Assembly (NCBI RefSeq): GCF_002196855.1
Contig: NZ_NIPW01000027.1
Span: forward strand, 122,609 to 186,608
Direction: 5' to 3'
Length of the DNA: 64,000 nt
Source: Haematobacter genomosp. 1
GTDB taxonomy: Bacteria; Pseudomonadota; Alphaproteobacteria; Rhodobacterales; Rhodobacteraceae
A program made the translations under genes and the position numbers. The notes below the pieces were generated by a model, which saw only the letters and a program-made list of their open reading frames with translations, searched no databases and had not been told where the DNA came from. Below are positions 9,152 through 18,560 of the stretch, piece after piece; positions within the stretch are counted from its first letter, which is position 1; every line of letters starts with the position of its first letter.

Positions 9152-9967
9152 ATGACCACTCCCCGCTATGATACGATCCTCATCACCGGCGCGGCCGGAA
9201 TGCTGGGCACGGAACTCCGCAAGGGGCTGGCCCCGTTCGCGCAGAAACTCCGCCTGAACGACCGGGTGGAAATCGCCGATCTCCAGCCGAACGAGGAAGC
9301 CGCGATCTGCGATCTGGGCGACATGGCGGCGGTGAGCGAGATGGTGAAGGGCGTCGATGCCATCGTGCATTTCGGCGGCGCCTCGCGCGAGCGGCCGTGG
9401 GAAGATGTGCTGAACTCCACCATCTCCGGCAGCTACAACATCTATGAAAGCGCACGGCAGCACAGGGTGAAGCGGATCGTCTTCGCCTCCTCCGTCCATG
9501 CCATCGGCTTCCACAAGCTGGAAAGCCATATCGACGCGACGACCCCCGCACGGCCCGATACGCTCTACGGCCTGTCGAAATGCTTCGTGGAGGATCTGTC
9601 GCGGCTCTACTGGGACAAGTGGGGCATCGAGACGCTGTGCCTGCGGATCTTCTCCTCCTTCCCGGAGCCGGAGGATCATCGCCACCTGTGGTCTTGGCTC
9701 TCCTTCCGGGACTGCGTGCAATATGTCACGCGCGGGCTGATGGCGCCGCGGGTGGGCCATACCATCGCCTTCGGCATGTCGGACAACCGCCTGAAAGTGG
9801 TGGACGATTCCAAGGCCGGGCACATCGGCTATCAGCCGCAGGACAATACGGAAGCCTTTCGCGCCAAGGTGGAGGGATCGGTGCCCTGGCCCGACCCGAA
9901 CGCGCCCGAGGTCAAGCGTTATGGCGGCGTCTACGTGACCTTCCCGCACCCGGACGACCCGGCGTGA
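9152..9967 (+). CDS. NAD-dependent epimerase/dehydratase, uronate dehydrogenase-like
   Basis: A 271-aa extended short-chain dehydrogenase. The NAD-binding TGAAGMLG motif is at residues 12-19, and the catalytic pair is Tyr139-Lys143 (YGLSK), with serines near residues 113-114 (FASS). The order of blocks (GAAGMLG, NEEAAICDLGD, IVHFGG, FASSVHAIGF, RPDTLYGLSKCFVE, GYQPQDNAEAF-like) follows that of Agrobacterium uronate dehydrogenase, which oxidises galacturonate or glucuronate to an aldaric lactone. The start has GGAGG upstream. No sugar-acid genes are adjacent, so the substrate stays uncertain; an NDP-sugar enzyme is less likely given the short length. Confidence 0.82.
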   Translation: MTTPRYDTILITGAAGMLGTELRKGLAPFAQKLRLNDRVEIADLQPNEEAAICDLGDMAAVSEMVKGVDAIVHFGGASRERPWEDVLNSTISGSYNIYESARQHRVKRIVFASSVHAIGFHKLESHIDATTPARPDTLYGLSKCFVEDLSRLYWDKWGIETLCLRIFSSFPEPEDHRHLWSWLSFRDCVQYVTRGLMAPRVGHTIAFGMSDNRLKVVDDSKAGHIGYQPQDNTEAFRAKVEGSVPWPDPNAPEVKRYGGVYVTFPHPDDPA

Positions 9968-10254
9968 CCGATCACGGCGCCGGTTCCCCCACGGGCCACG
10001 GACGTCCGCGCGCGGGGCGGCGGGGCGCACCATGCGCCGGGTTTCCGCCAGCGGCGCTGCTCCGGTTCCGCCCCTGACACGGGGTTCCGGGCCTGAGCGC
10101 CTGCCTGCCCGCGAGATCGGCGGCATGCGCGAATGGCACCCGCCCGCCGGCACGGGGCCTGACCCCGGCTCCGGTGTTCTGAGATAGCCTCGCGCCCGGC
10201 AGCCGGCCCGGGCGCTTTCCCCCGGGCGGCCCGCCCTGATGATGAGACGAAGCG

Positions 10255-11466
10255 ATGCGCGAACAATATGACGTGGTGATCGTGGGAGGGGCGGTGATCG
10301 GCTCCGCCTGTGCCTATTTCCTTGCCGCCAATCCCGATTTCGACGGCAGCATCCTGGTGGTGGAGCGGGATTCCACCTATCGCACCGCCTCCACCTCGCT
10401 CTCTGCCGCGGGCATCCGGCAGCAGTATTCCAACCCGATCAACGTGGAGATCGGCAAGTTCGGGGTGGAGTTCATCAAGCGCTTCCCCGAGATCATGGGC
10501 GTGCCCGGGGATGAGCGGCCCGACCTTCACTTCCATGAGGCGGGGTATCTCTACCTCGCCAATACGACGGGGATGGTCGAGTATCTGCGCGAAGCCCATG
10601 CCGTGCAGGCGGCCTGTGGCGCCGATACCGTGCTCTGGGACCGGGAGGAGCTGTCGCGCGCCTTCCCGCATCTGAACACGGACGACATCCTCATGGCCTC
10701 CTACGGGCAGAGCGGCGAGGGATGGTTTTCCAACACCGGGCTGATGTGGGGCTTCCGTAAGAAGGCGGCGGCGCTCGGCGCGGAATACACAACCGATGAG
10801 GTCGTCGCGATCGGGCAGCAGGCGGGGCGGGTCGCCTCCGTCACGCTGAAATCGGGCCGGGTCATCAGCGCGGGGATGGTCGTCAACGCCTCCGGCGCGC
10901 GGTCGAAACGCACGGCAGAAATGGCGGGCCTCACCGTTCCTGTGGAGCCGCGCAAGCGCACGCTCTTCGTCTTTTCCTGCGAGAAAAGCCCGGAAGGCAC
11001 GGCGACGGTCGCGGGCGGGCGGCTTCCGCTTATGATCGACACGACCGGCATCTTCTGCCGACCGGAAGGGCGCTACTTCCTGGCCGGAGCGCCGCCCGTG
11101 AACGACGTGGCGGTGGATTACGACGATTTCGAGCCCGTCTATTCGGAGTTCGAGGAGATCATCTGGCCCGCGCTGGCCGAGCGCTCGCCGAATTTCGAGG
11201 CGATCCGCGTGGTGAACCAATGGGCGGGACATTACGATTTCAACGTGTTCGATCACAACCTGATCGTGGGGCCGGCGCCCGAATTGCCGAACTTCTACTT
11301 CGCCACCGGCTTCTCCGGCCACGGGCTGCAACAGGGGCCGGCAGCGGGCCGGGGGATTTCCGAGCTCATCACCTACGGCGGGTTCCGCACGCTCGACCTC
11401 AGCGACGCAGGTTTCGACAGGATCGCGGCGGGGCGGCCGTTTCTTGAAAAGGCGGTGATCTCCTGA
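10255..11466 (+). CDS. D-amino-acid-oxidase-type FAD oxidoreductase
   Basis: A 403-aa flavoprotein of the DAO fold. The Rossmann motif VVIVGGAVIGSACAYFL begins at about residue 6, and an internal STSLSAAGIRQQYSNP stretch (about residues 45-60) resembles FOXRED1 and sarcosine/dimethylglycine oxidase relatives. The C-terminal FAD-binding loop reads YFATGFSGHGLQQGPAAGR. Such enzymes oxidise secondary or D-amino acids, releasing an imine or aldehyde. It lies upstream of and in line with a GcvA-like LysR gene that may control it. The sequence does not tell which amine is oxidised. Confidence 0.87.
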   Translation: MREQYDVVIVGGAVIGSACAYFLAANPDFDGSILVVERDSTYRTASTSLSAAGIRQQYSNPINVEIGKFGVEFIKRFPEIMGVPGDERPDLHFHEAGYLYLANTTGMVEYLREAHAVQAACGADTVLWDREELSRAFPHLNTDDILMASYGQSGEGWFSNTGLMWGFRKKAAALGAEYTTDEVVAIGQQAGRVASVTLKSGRVISAGMVVNASGARSKRTAEMAGLTVPVEPRKRTLFVFSCEKSPEGTATVAGGRLPLMIDTTGIFCRPEGRYFLAGAPPVNDVAVDYDDFEPVYSEFEEIIWPALAERSPNFEAIRVVNQWAGHYDFNVFDHNLIVGPAPELPNFYFATGFSGHGLQQGPAAGRGISELITYGGFRTLDLSDAGFDRIAAGRPFLEKAVIS

Positions 11467-11539
11467 CGGCGGGGAGGTCGGCGCCTCGGGGGCATCGAGC
11501 CCCCGCGCCCCCGGCTGCCGCGCGCGGGAGGGAGAGGGA

Positions 11540-12457
11540 GTGACAGACCGCAACGCCCTGCCCCCGCTGAATGCGCTCCGCGCGTTCGACGCGGTGATGC
11601 GCGCCCGCAGCTTCCGGGGCGCCGCGGACGACCTGCGCGTCAGCCCCCAGGCGGTGAGCCAGCAGGTGAGGCATCTGGAAAGCGTGCTCGGGCTGCCGCT
11701 TTTCGAGCGGCGCGGGCGCGCCGCGGAGCCGACGGAGGCGGCACTGCTTCTGGGCCATTACGTCGCCTCCGGCTTCGAGGAAATGGCCGAGGGGATCCGC
11801 CGTGTGACCGCTCCCCGGCGCACCCGCATCACCCTGAACGCCAGCCCCTACTTCGCCACCCGTTACCTGCTGCCCCGGCTCGCGGGGTTTCGCGATATCG
11901 CGCCCTCTGCCGATATCCGGCTGACCACCATGGTCGAACTGCCGGACTTCGACCGGGACGAGGTGGATGTCGCGGTGCAATGGGGCTTCGGAAGCTGGCC
12001 GGGGCATGAGAGCCACCTGCTCATCCGCGATCCAAAGGTCATCGCGGCCCGGCCCTCCGTCGCGGCCGCCATCCGCAGGCCCGACGACCTGCAACACGCA
12101 CCCCTGCTGCACACGATGGCCGCGCCGGAGATGTGGGACAGGGTGCTCCGGCATCTGGGGGTCGATCTGTCCGCCGGAGCGGGCGGCGTGTCGTTTCAGG
12201 ATGCGGAGACCATGCGCCGCGCGACACTCGCCGGGCTGGGCGTGGGGCTGCTCTCACGCGCGGATGCGCTCGACGATATCCGGTCGGGCCTGCTTGTCGC
12301 CCCGCTCGGGATCGACGCGCTCTCCGGCATGGCGCCCGCCGATGTGCCCGCCTTTTCGCTGGTGCTGCCGCGCGCCCATCGCCGCCGCCCGATGATCGCG
12401 CTGCTGTGCGACTGGATCACGGCGCAGGAGTGGAGCAAGGACATCCCCCTGCCCTGA
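11540..12457 (+). CDS. LysR-type regulator, GcvA-like
   Basis: A 305-aa LysR protein starting at GTG 11540 after GGAGAGGGA. Residues 8-65 form the winged HTH (LPPLNALRAFDAVMRARSF, then VSPQAVSQQVRHLE), whose NALRAF opening is typical of the GcvA/AmpR branch. The remaining part is the two-lobed effector-binding domain with RITLNASPYFATRYLLPRL. It begins 73 nt after the oxidase gene and points the same way, unlike the usual divergent LysR arrangement. The oxidase is the most likely target, by position only. Confidence 0.88.
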   Translation: MTDRNALPPLNALRAFDAVMRARSFRGAADDLRVSPQAVSQQVRHLESVLGLPLFERRGRAAEPTEAALLLGHYVASGFEEMAEGIRRVTAPRRTRITLNASPYFATRYLLPRLAGFRDIAPSADIRLTTMVELPDFDRDEVDVAVQWGFGSWPGHESHLLIRDPKVIAARPSVAAAIRRPDDLQHAPLLHTMAAPEMWDRVLRHLGVDLSAGAGGVSFQDAETMRRATLAGLGVGLLSRADALDDIRSGLLVAPLGIDALSGMAPADVPAFSLVLPRAHRRRPMIALLCDWITAQEWSKDIPLP

Positions 12458-12520
12458 CAAATGAGAATAGACGCCCGATTTCCGACGTCCCGCCTTGCGC
12501 CCGCATGGTAGAACCGGCCC

Positions 12521-13625
12521 ATGCTGTTCAACCTTCCTGATCCCGCCACGCTTTATGACGCCCTGCTCGCGCGGGATCCCCGTTTCGACGGGCAGGCCTT
12601 CGTCTGCGTCTCTTCCACCGGCATCTTCTGCCGGCTGACATGCCCCGCCCGCAAGCCGCTGGCGAAGCACTGCACTTTCCACGCCACCATCGGCGAATGT
12701 ATCGAGGCCGGCTACCGCCCCTGCAAACGCTGCCACCCGTTGAAGGCCGCGGCGCTGGCCGACCCGACCGTCGCGGCGCTGCTTGACGCGATGGAGGAAC
12801 GGCCCGGCTTCCGCTGGTCGGAGGCGGAGGTGGAGCGCCTGGGCCATGACCCGTCGACCGTGCGGCGCAGTTTCCGGCGACACTTCGGCATGACCTTCCT
12901 CGAGATGGCGCGGCAACGGCGGCTCCGCGATGGTTTCCAGTCGCTCGCCACCGGGGCCAAGGTCATCACCGCGCAGCATGAGGCGAGTTTCGACAGCCCA
13001 AGCGTCTTTCGCATCGCCTTCGCGCGGCTTTTGGGCTGCGCTCCCGGCGCGCTTCGAAGCGAGGCGCTCCTGCAGGCGACATGGATCCCCACGCCACTGG
13101 GTGACATGATCGCCGTCAGCAGTCCGACCCACCTGCATCTGCTGGAATTCATCGATCGCAAGGCGCTTCCCGCCGAGCTGTCCCGCCTGCGGTCTGCTGC
13201 GCCCGGCGGGATCGGCGTGGGCGGCGCCGCCCTCCGATCAGGCGGCGGCGGAGCTGGAGGCCTATTTCGCGGCACGCTCGGCGCAGTTCACCGTGCCGCT
13301 GGCACTGGCGGCCAGCCCCTTCACCCGCGCCGTGTGGCAGGCGCTGCGCGAAATACCCGTGGGCGAGACCCGGAGTTACAGCGACATCGCGCGCCAGATC
13401 GGCCGCCCCACGGCCACCCGCGCCGTCGCCCGCGCCAATGGCGCGAACCAGATCGCCCTGATGATCCCCTGTCACCGCGTGATCGGGGCCGACGGTTCCC
13501 TGACGGGTTACGGAGGCGGCTTGTGGCGAAAGCAGCGGCTGATAGAAATCGAGCGGATGTTGCGTGAGGAGCCATCCCGCCCCCTCCACCACGGCGACAC
13601 CCCCTTCGCGTCTGCGCCACAATGA
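12521..13625 (+). pseudogene. ada: ada: bifunctional DNA-repair methyltransferase/regulator, frameshifted
   Basis: The product would be the adaptive-response protein. The N-terminal part has the phosphotriester methyl-acceptor Cys37 with zinc partners Cys41, Cys68 and Cys71 (GIFCRLTCPARKP; RPCKRCHP), then an AraC-type HTH (about residues 80-180). The O6-methylguanine transferase domain has the active-site PCHRVIGA and the GYGGGLWRK tail, but in another frame. Reading leaves the first frame within about 13,200-13,240: frame one gives GIGVGGAALRSGGGG, while the +1 frame reads PSDQAAAELEAYF and continues correctly to 13,625. One extra base (total 1105 nt) explains it. The break lies in a GC-rich run, so it may be a sequencing error or a true mutation separating the two domains. 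Confidence 0.85.
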
Positions 13626-14313
13626 GCTTCGCCGAGGACGCGTTCATGTTTCGCCGACATCCGTCGAAGCAGCCGGAATTCCGTCTGTCTCGCATTGGAG
13701 TTACCGTAATGGACGGGGACCGGTAAATCGCCCTCCGGCTCGCATCCGGGCGTTCCTTCACTCGCGCTGCAGGCTACAGTTTCGGTGCTCCGGTTCTCAT
13801 GCCAGAAAACGAAGGCCTGACGCTGCATTCCATCGCCCGAAAGACGGTTCCGAGATCGTGGTGGCCGCTGCCTCGGGTTGTTGCAGGCGATAGCCCAATG
13901 TCAGCATGCTAACAGGCTGCTGAAAACGCATTCTGCGGTCGCCTAGGGGCAGGAATCTTTCTCCATTGTTGAAGATTACCCGGGAAATCGCAAGTTTTGG
14001 CTCGTGACCAGATCGATTTCTGGCGTTCAACGCAAGCCCAGGTAGTCTCAACGCAAGCCCAAGTAGGCGCCCGACTATTCAGCGGTCTGCCGAACTACCC
14101 ATGCGATGCATCTGTCTGCATGGGCCGAGCCCAATGCTCTACCGCAATCCCCACGTCTGACCTGACGGACTTGTGCCGAAGCCGGAGGGCCGGGGCCACT
14201 GTGTCATTCTTCTGTTCGTCATATCTTACGGAAATATAATCAGAAAACCTACTTCTGCACGCAGGGAGGATTTGACCTTGTTTTCGCGTTTCTTCCCCCC
14301 TATACCGGCCAAC
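13626..14313. other. Gene-poor stretch between ada and tRNA-Ser, possible IS scar
   Basis: No convincing gene is seen in this approximately 690-nt stretch. Around 13,910-13,930 it contains AACAGGCTGCTGAAAACGC, which resembles the terminal sequence of several IS elements, but no transposase or second end is recognisable. A 21-nt direct repeat is at 14,027-14,068. GC content falls towards the tRNA. Confidence 0.5.
14027..14068. repeat. 21-nt tandem direct repeat, two copies
   Basis: TCAACGCAAGCCCA opens both copies (14,027-14,047 and 14,048-14,068); 19 of 21 positions agree. It lies outside any gene, upstream of the tRNA. Confidence 0.8.
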
Positions 14314-14403
14314 GGAGTGGTGGCCGAGTGGTCGAAGGCACACCCCTGCTAAGGGTGCAGGCGGGAAACCGTCTCGAGGGTTCGAATCCCTTCCACTCCG
14401 CCA
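14314..14403 (+). tRNA. tRNA-Ser(GCU)
   Basis: A 90-nt class II tRNA. The acceptor stem GGAGTGG pairs with CCACTCC (14,314-14,320 with 14,393-14,399), G14,400 is the discriminator and CCA is encoded at 14,401-14,403. The anticodon stem CACCC/GGGTG encloses CTGCTAA, so the anticodon is GCT at 14,348-14,350, reading AGC/AGU serine codons. The long variable arm (GCAGGCGGGAAACCGTCTC) and the T-loop TTCGAAT confirm tRNA-Ser. Mobile genes start soon after it, but no second copy of its 3' end was spotted to prove an attachment site. Confidence 0.98.
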
Positions 14404-14752
14404 CTTGCACATTGCAAACCCGAAAACAGGTCCCTCTCGGGGCCTTTTTCTTTATGTGCCAAAGGGGTTTGCAGGAGCCATCCGCCCTTCGGAGACGGCC
14501 CACCCGCGCGAGATCGGTCTCCGAACGCCCGCCGTCTCTTTCCACCTGCCCCTCGCTCTCGGCGAGACGGGTTCAAAACCCCCATAGATTTCAACGAACT
14601 GACCGGAGCACGTTGCGCCCGTGTTTCGCTGGTTCCGGCTTGTTTCGATGGAGACGGAGCGACGACACGGGCGGCGTGGTAGATGGTATGTCTTGGGAGT
14701 TTTGCGCGAAGTCTCTGATGACAAACGCAGTTTCCACCCCTAGCCTGGCGCA
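14404..14752. other. Spacer between tRNA-Ser and the DUF3883 gene
   Basis: Apart from the tRNA terminator at its left end, nothing coding is recognised in this stretch of about 350 nt. Confidence 0.5.
14429..14453 (+). terminator. Terminator of tRNA-Ser
   Basis: GGTCCC and GGGGCC pair (one G-U) around TCTC, followed by TTTTTCTTT. It is 25 nt after the tRNA CCA end, a canonical intrinsic terminator. Confidence 0.85.
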
Positions 14753-15585
14753 ATGTCGAACGGGCCTTGGACCGATGAAGAAAACAACCTGATCGTCGCG
14801 GACTACTTCGCGATGCTGATGATCTGGCTGGGCGGCCCTACAACAAGGCCGAGCATCGCCGCGTGCTTCTGCCGCTGTTGAATGATCGGTCCGAGGGATC
14901 GGTCGAGTTCAAGCACCAGAACATCAGCGCCGTGCTGAAGGGGCTGGGTGAGGACTGGATCCCGGGTTACAAGCCAGCATTCAATTTCCAGATGACGCTG
15001 GTGGATGCCGTGGCGCGTTGGCTGGCGCTAAACCCGGCGTGGCTCGGCCGCCAGTCGGGCACCAGAGCGACGACCGGCCTCGCGGAGGCGCGCCGGATCT
15101 GGATCGGGCCGCCGCCCACGTTGTCGAACCAGCCGCCTCCGCAGGAGCTGGAGCAGATGCTGCATATTGCCCGCAAATTCGATGTCGCGGCCAGAGATGA
15201 GCGAAACCGCGCCCTCGGCCGGGCCGGTGAGGAGCGCGTCCTGGCCCACGAACGAGCCGCCCTGAAATCAGCGGGCCGCGACGATCTTGCGTGCAAGGTC
15301 CGGTGGGTGTCGGAGGAGGATGGCGATGGTGCCGGCTACGATATCGCCAGCTTCGCGCCCGATGGCCGTCCGCGCCTGATCGAGGTGAAGACGACGAATG
15401 GCTGGGAACGCACCCCTTTCCAGATCAGCCGCAACGAGCTGGACGTGGCCGAGGAGCGGCGTTCGGAATGGTCCCTGTTCCGGCTCTGGAACTTCGCGAG
15501 CGAGCCGAAAGCGTTTGAGCTGCACCCGCCGCTGGACGCGCATGTCTCGCTGACTGCGACGTCCTTTCAGGCGAGTTTTTGTTGA
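14753..15585 (+). pseudogene. DUF3883 (PD-(D/E)XK-like) protein with early frameshift
   Basis: The main frame (from about 14,818) gives DDLAGRPYNKAEHRRVLLPLL, then FKHQNISAVLKGLGE and a C-terminal DUF3883 domain with RLIEVKTTNG, the ExK of a nuclease-like core. This family is frequent in defence islands and next to restriction genes. The natural N-terminus MSNGPWTDEENNLIVADYFAML is encoded from ATG 14,753 in a different frame; the switch falls at 14,816-14,820, a change of -1 or +2. Without repair, translation from 14,753 would stop soon, and a start at 14,863 would omit about 40 residues. Either a pseudogene, a sequencing error, or an N-truncated protein is possible. Confidence 0.75.
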
Positions 15586-16178
15586 GGATCAGTGCAAGGC
15601 CCGCCCAGCCTGCTCCTGCCCTGTCTCTCTGAAGAGAAAACACAGGTCATAGAGGCTCATCGGCAATGCCGCGCAGCGGCAGGTTAGGCGTTTGAGAAAC
15701 TCTGGCGGCTGACATGGCGCTCGGCCCGACGGACCGCTTCGGCCAGTTCCTGGCTCATGGTAGATTTGCCTGCATCCATGCGCCAGCCCCGCCGGGGGCG
15801 CCAGGATTGTGCGGGTCCTGCGTCTGATCCTTGCATGGACTGCAGTCGGCGGGCAGCATGATTTTCGACCGCTCGTTCTTCTTCTTGCGCAGATTCAGGG
15901 GACTCGGCGCCGGAGGAAAGACCAATGTTAGAGCATCCCGGCCGAGGCGGATGGGCGGCTTCTCCTACCGCATACCGCGATGGCGCTGGTATACCGCAAG
16001 CGGGTTCAGCAATTCTCGAGGTCTTTCAGGACGGAAGAGGGATAGCAGCGCACCCGGCCTGGAGCTCCATTTGCACGGTGCCTTTGCGATTCCCTTTCAG
16101 TGGCCTGCGGGCGACCGGTGCATGAGATGGGCGGAGCGGCAGCCAAGCGCAAAGAGCCTCGCGAGACGCGGGGCGTGA
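15586..16178. other. Non-coding stretch before the recombinase, with a gene fragment
   Basis: About 590 nt without a complete gene. On the minus strand, roughly 15,690-15,790 encode a short tail ending LAEAVRRAERHVSRQSFSNA and a stop, which looks like the C-terminal scrap of a lost gene of unknown family. Nothing else was recognised. Confidence 0.4.
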
Positions 16179-17921
16179 TTATGCAGCGCTTACGCTCTCT
16201 TTGTATTTCTTATGGTTTCTGCGAATGCGGAAGGCCCCGCTGGTGGCGGGGCTGCATGTATTGTTGACTTTATGGATTTGGTTGCGGGGGCTGGCTTCAA
16301 CCTTAGTCCTAACTTCGCCGGGTCTTTGCCTGTGTTCCGCATCAACGAAGTCGAGAATGCCGAACAACTCGCCGCGTAGCTTGGCGTGGACCTCGCCGCG
16401 CTTGTCGCCCGGCATAAGGACAACTTCCTCGATCAGCGAGCGCAGTTCCTCGGCGGCGACACGGCCATCGTCGTCATTGCGCAGCGCATCCGTGAACCGC
16501 TCCACCCGCTTGCGGTAGATGCTGGCGATATTGGGATGAACGTCCGGCGTGTCGGCCGGTGCTTGGGCTTGGCGCGCGACGATCTCGGCCTTCTGACGCT
16601 CCAACTCGTCCATGCGCGCTTTCATCGACGGCTGATACATGCCGTCCTCGATGGCCGCGATGATCCCGGCGATGGCCTTATCGATCTTCTCCAGCGCCTT
16701 GCGGTCCTGTTCACCCTGCGCGCGGCGCTCCCTGTTGAGGCGGTTCATCTCCTCGGCAAAGGCGCGTACCGTTTCCTCGACGGCACGGGCGGAGATCAGC
16801 CTGTCCTTGAGGCCGGACAGCACGCGCTCCTCGATCTTCTCGCGCGTGATGGTCTTGTTGTTGTCGCAGGTGCCGCGCCGGTGATGGTTGAGACAGCCAT
16901 AGCGGTCGCGCAGGATGAGGCCGTATTTGCCTTCACAGCAGCCGCAGGTGAGCAAGCCGGATAGAAGGGACACGGGCCGCTTCTTCTCGTGCAGCTTGCG
17001 GGCCTTCGCCTTCCTGACGCCTTCGGCGGTCGCCTCGAACCGGATGGCGATGTCCTCCTGCCGCGCGCGAACCGCGTTCCAGTGCGCGTCGTCCACGATC
17101 CGCAGATGCGACACCTCACTCCTGATCCACTTTTCCGGCGGGTTCGGCCGTGAGACACGCTTGCCGGTGGATGGGTCTTTCACGAAGCGCTGGCGGTTCC
17201 AGACCAGCACCCCGGCATAAAGCTCGTTGTTGATGATGCCGGTGCCGCGCGAGACATGGCCGCGAATGCTGGTGTCGCCCCATGCACGGCCGAGCGGACC
17301 GGGGATACCGTCCCGATTCAGATCGACGGCGATAGCTTTCGGGCTCTTGCCGGAGGCGAACTCGCGGAAGATGCGCCGGACGATCTTCGCTTCCTCTGGC
17401 ACGATCTCGCGGTCGCCCCGGATCGGCTCTCCCTCGGCATCGAACTTCTTGATGACGCGATAGCCGTAGCAGAGCCCTCCCCCGGCCTTGCCCTTCTCCA
17501 CCCTGCCCCGCAGGCCGCGATGGGTCTTCATGGCAAGGTCTTTCAGGAACAGCGCATTCATCGTCCCCTTGAGGCCGACGTGAAGCTCGGAGATTTCGCC
17601 TTCGGCCAGCGTGACGATGGTCACGCCTGCGAACTTCAAATGCTTGTAGAGGGTCGCTACATCCGCCTGATCGCGGCTGATCCGATCCAGCGCTTCGGCC
17701 ACCAAGATGTTGAACTCTCCATGCTGCGCATCGCGCATTAGCCTCTGGATGCCTGGACGCAGGATCGTGCTCGATCCGGAGATGGCCGCATCCTCATAGG
17801 AGCCGACGATCTCCCACCGTTCCCGCACCGCATGTTCGCGACACAGGCGGAACTGGTCCTCGATGGAGGCTTCGCGCTGGTTGTCGGAGGAATAGCGGGC
17901 ATAGAGTGCGGCGCGCGTCAT
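16179..17921 (-). CDS. Large serine recombinase
   Basis: A 580-aa site-specific recombinase that probably integrates or excises the surrounding element. The start at 17,921 (MTRAALYARYSSDNQ) puts the catalytic Ser at about residue 11, as in the resolvase domain. SIEDQFRLCREHA and AEALDRISRDQADV follow. The Recombinase domain covers about residues 160-270, then a zinc ribbon (LTCGCCEGKYG and a later CLNHH..GTC, about residues 320-350) and a coiled coil (about 365-440). The length suits large serine integrases such as TndX or Bxb1 relatives. It follows the 69-aa ORF by 16 nt and ends a minus-strand operon with vapBC. Its att sites were not identified. Confidence 0.92.
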   Translation of the reverse strand: MTRAALYARYSSDNQREASIEDQFRLCREHAVRERWEIVGSYEDAAISGSSTILRPGIQRLMRDAQHGEFNILVAEALDRISRDQADVATLYKHLKFAGVTIVTLAEGEISELHVGLKGTMNALFLKDLAMKTHRGLRGRVEKGKAGGGLCYGYRVIKKFDAEGEPIRGDREIVPEEAKIVRRIFREFASGKSPKAIAVDLNRDGIPGPLGRAWGDTSIRGHVSRGTGIINNELYAGVLVWNRQRFVKDPSTGKRVSRPNPPEKWIRSEVSHLRIVDDAHWNAVRARQEDIAIRFEATAEGVRKAKARKLHEKKRPVSLLSGLLTCGCCEGKYGLILRDRYGCLNHHRRGTCDNNKTITREKIEERVLSGLKDRLISARAVEETVRAFAEEMNRLNRERRAQGEQDRKALEKIDKAIAGIIAAIEDGMYQPSMKARMDELERQKAEIVARQAQAPADTPDVHPNIASIYRKRVERFTDALRNDDDGRVAAEELRSLIEEVVLMPGDKRGEVHAKLRGELFGILDFVDAEHRQRPGEVRTKVEASPRNQIHKVNNTCSPATSGAFRIRRNHKKYKESVSAA

Positions 17922-17937
17922 TACGGTCTCCGTTCGG

Positions 17938-18147
17938 TCAGTCCTTGATAGCATCCTGCGGCACCGGCGGTACGTCCGGTGCCCGGTCCAGAAGCTTCGT
18001 CAGATCGCCACGCTGCGCAGTCCCACAGCGTGCCTTAAGAAAGTCGGCCGCCGTCTCTTTGCGAGACTGCGGCAGTTGCGGGTGTTTATAGCGTTGCGTT
18101 TGCGTCATGTTCTCAGCCTTCTGCTCTGCGGCCTGACAATCGACCAT
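17938..18147 (-). CDS. Small protein coupled to VapC and the recombinase
   Basis: A 69-aa basic, Gln-rich protein of unknown family (MTQTQRYKHPQLPQSRKE in the middle). Its ATG overlaps the vapC stop in TAATG, so translation is probably coupled. It ends 16 nt before the recombinase start. No motif is recognised; a recombination accessory or directionality role is possible from position alone. An internal start at MTQTQ would give 56 residues. Confidence 0.55.
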   Translation of the reverse strand: MVDCQAAEQKAENMTQTQRYKHPQLPQSRKETAADFLKARCGTAQRGDLTKLLDRAPDVPPVPQDAIKD

Positions 18148-18560
18148 TATCTTACCAAAGCCGATTGCACGTCGGTCAGCGCGAAGTCGTCCCCGACATA
18201 CAGAAGCGGGACCGAATGCCGCTTGGCGAGGGCATAGGCAAAGCAGTCACCGAAGTTCAGACCGCCGCGCGTGCCGAACCCCTTGCCGTATTCCAGCCGT
18301 GCGTTCATCGCCGAACGGGCAAGGTTCTCGTCAAGCGGTGCGATGTCGATGCGCAGCGTTGCGAGGAAGCCGTCGAGTATTTCGATGGCCTTCGCCCGTT
18401 GCCCTTTAGCGAGCCGCCCGGCGAGAACCGTTCCGGTCTCCACATAGTTGACGGCCGAGATCGAACGGGACGATGCGGCTTCAAGCGCCTCGGTGCAGTC
18501 CGGCCCTTCCGGCTCCTCGAATAGAATCGCGATCAGGGCCGAACTGTCGACCACCATCAT
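18147..18560 (-). CDS. vapC: VapC-type PIN-domain toxin
   Basis: A 137-aa PIN ribonuclease. Acidic residues are in the expected places: [17 protein letters not shown] near the start (Asp5), [12 protein letters not shown] (Glu in the second motif), and [13 protein letters not shown] plus [11 protein letters not shown] at the C-terminus. VapC toxins cut tRNA or rRNA when the antitoxin decays. Its ATG overlaps the antitoxin stop by 4 nt. The pair sits directly before the recombinase and may serve as an addiction module for the element. Confidence 0.93.
   Translation of the reverse strand: MMVVDSSALIAILFEEPEGPDCTEALEAASSRSISAVNYVETGTVLAGRLAKGQRAKAIEILDGFLATLRIDIAPLDENLARSAMNARLEYGKGFGTRGGLNFGDCFAYALAKRHSVPLLYVGDDFALTDVQSALVR

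Noticed and set aside
13905..13935. IS-like terminal sequence AACAGGCTGCTGAAAACGC
   Set aside because: Only one end and no transposase remnant were found, so no mobile element is called.
14380..14403. tRNA-Ser 3' end as the attachment site of the island
   Set aside because: No second copy was spotted in the window and the recombinase is of the serine type, which does not normally use tRNA genes.
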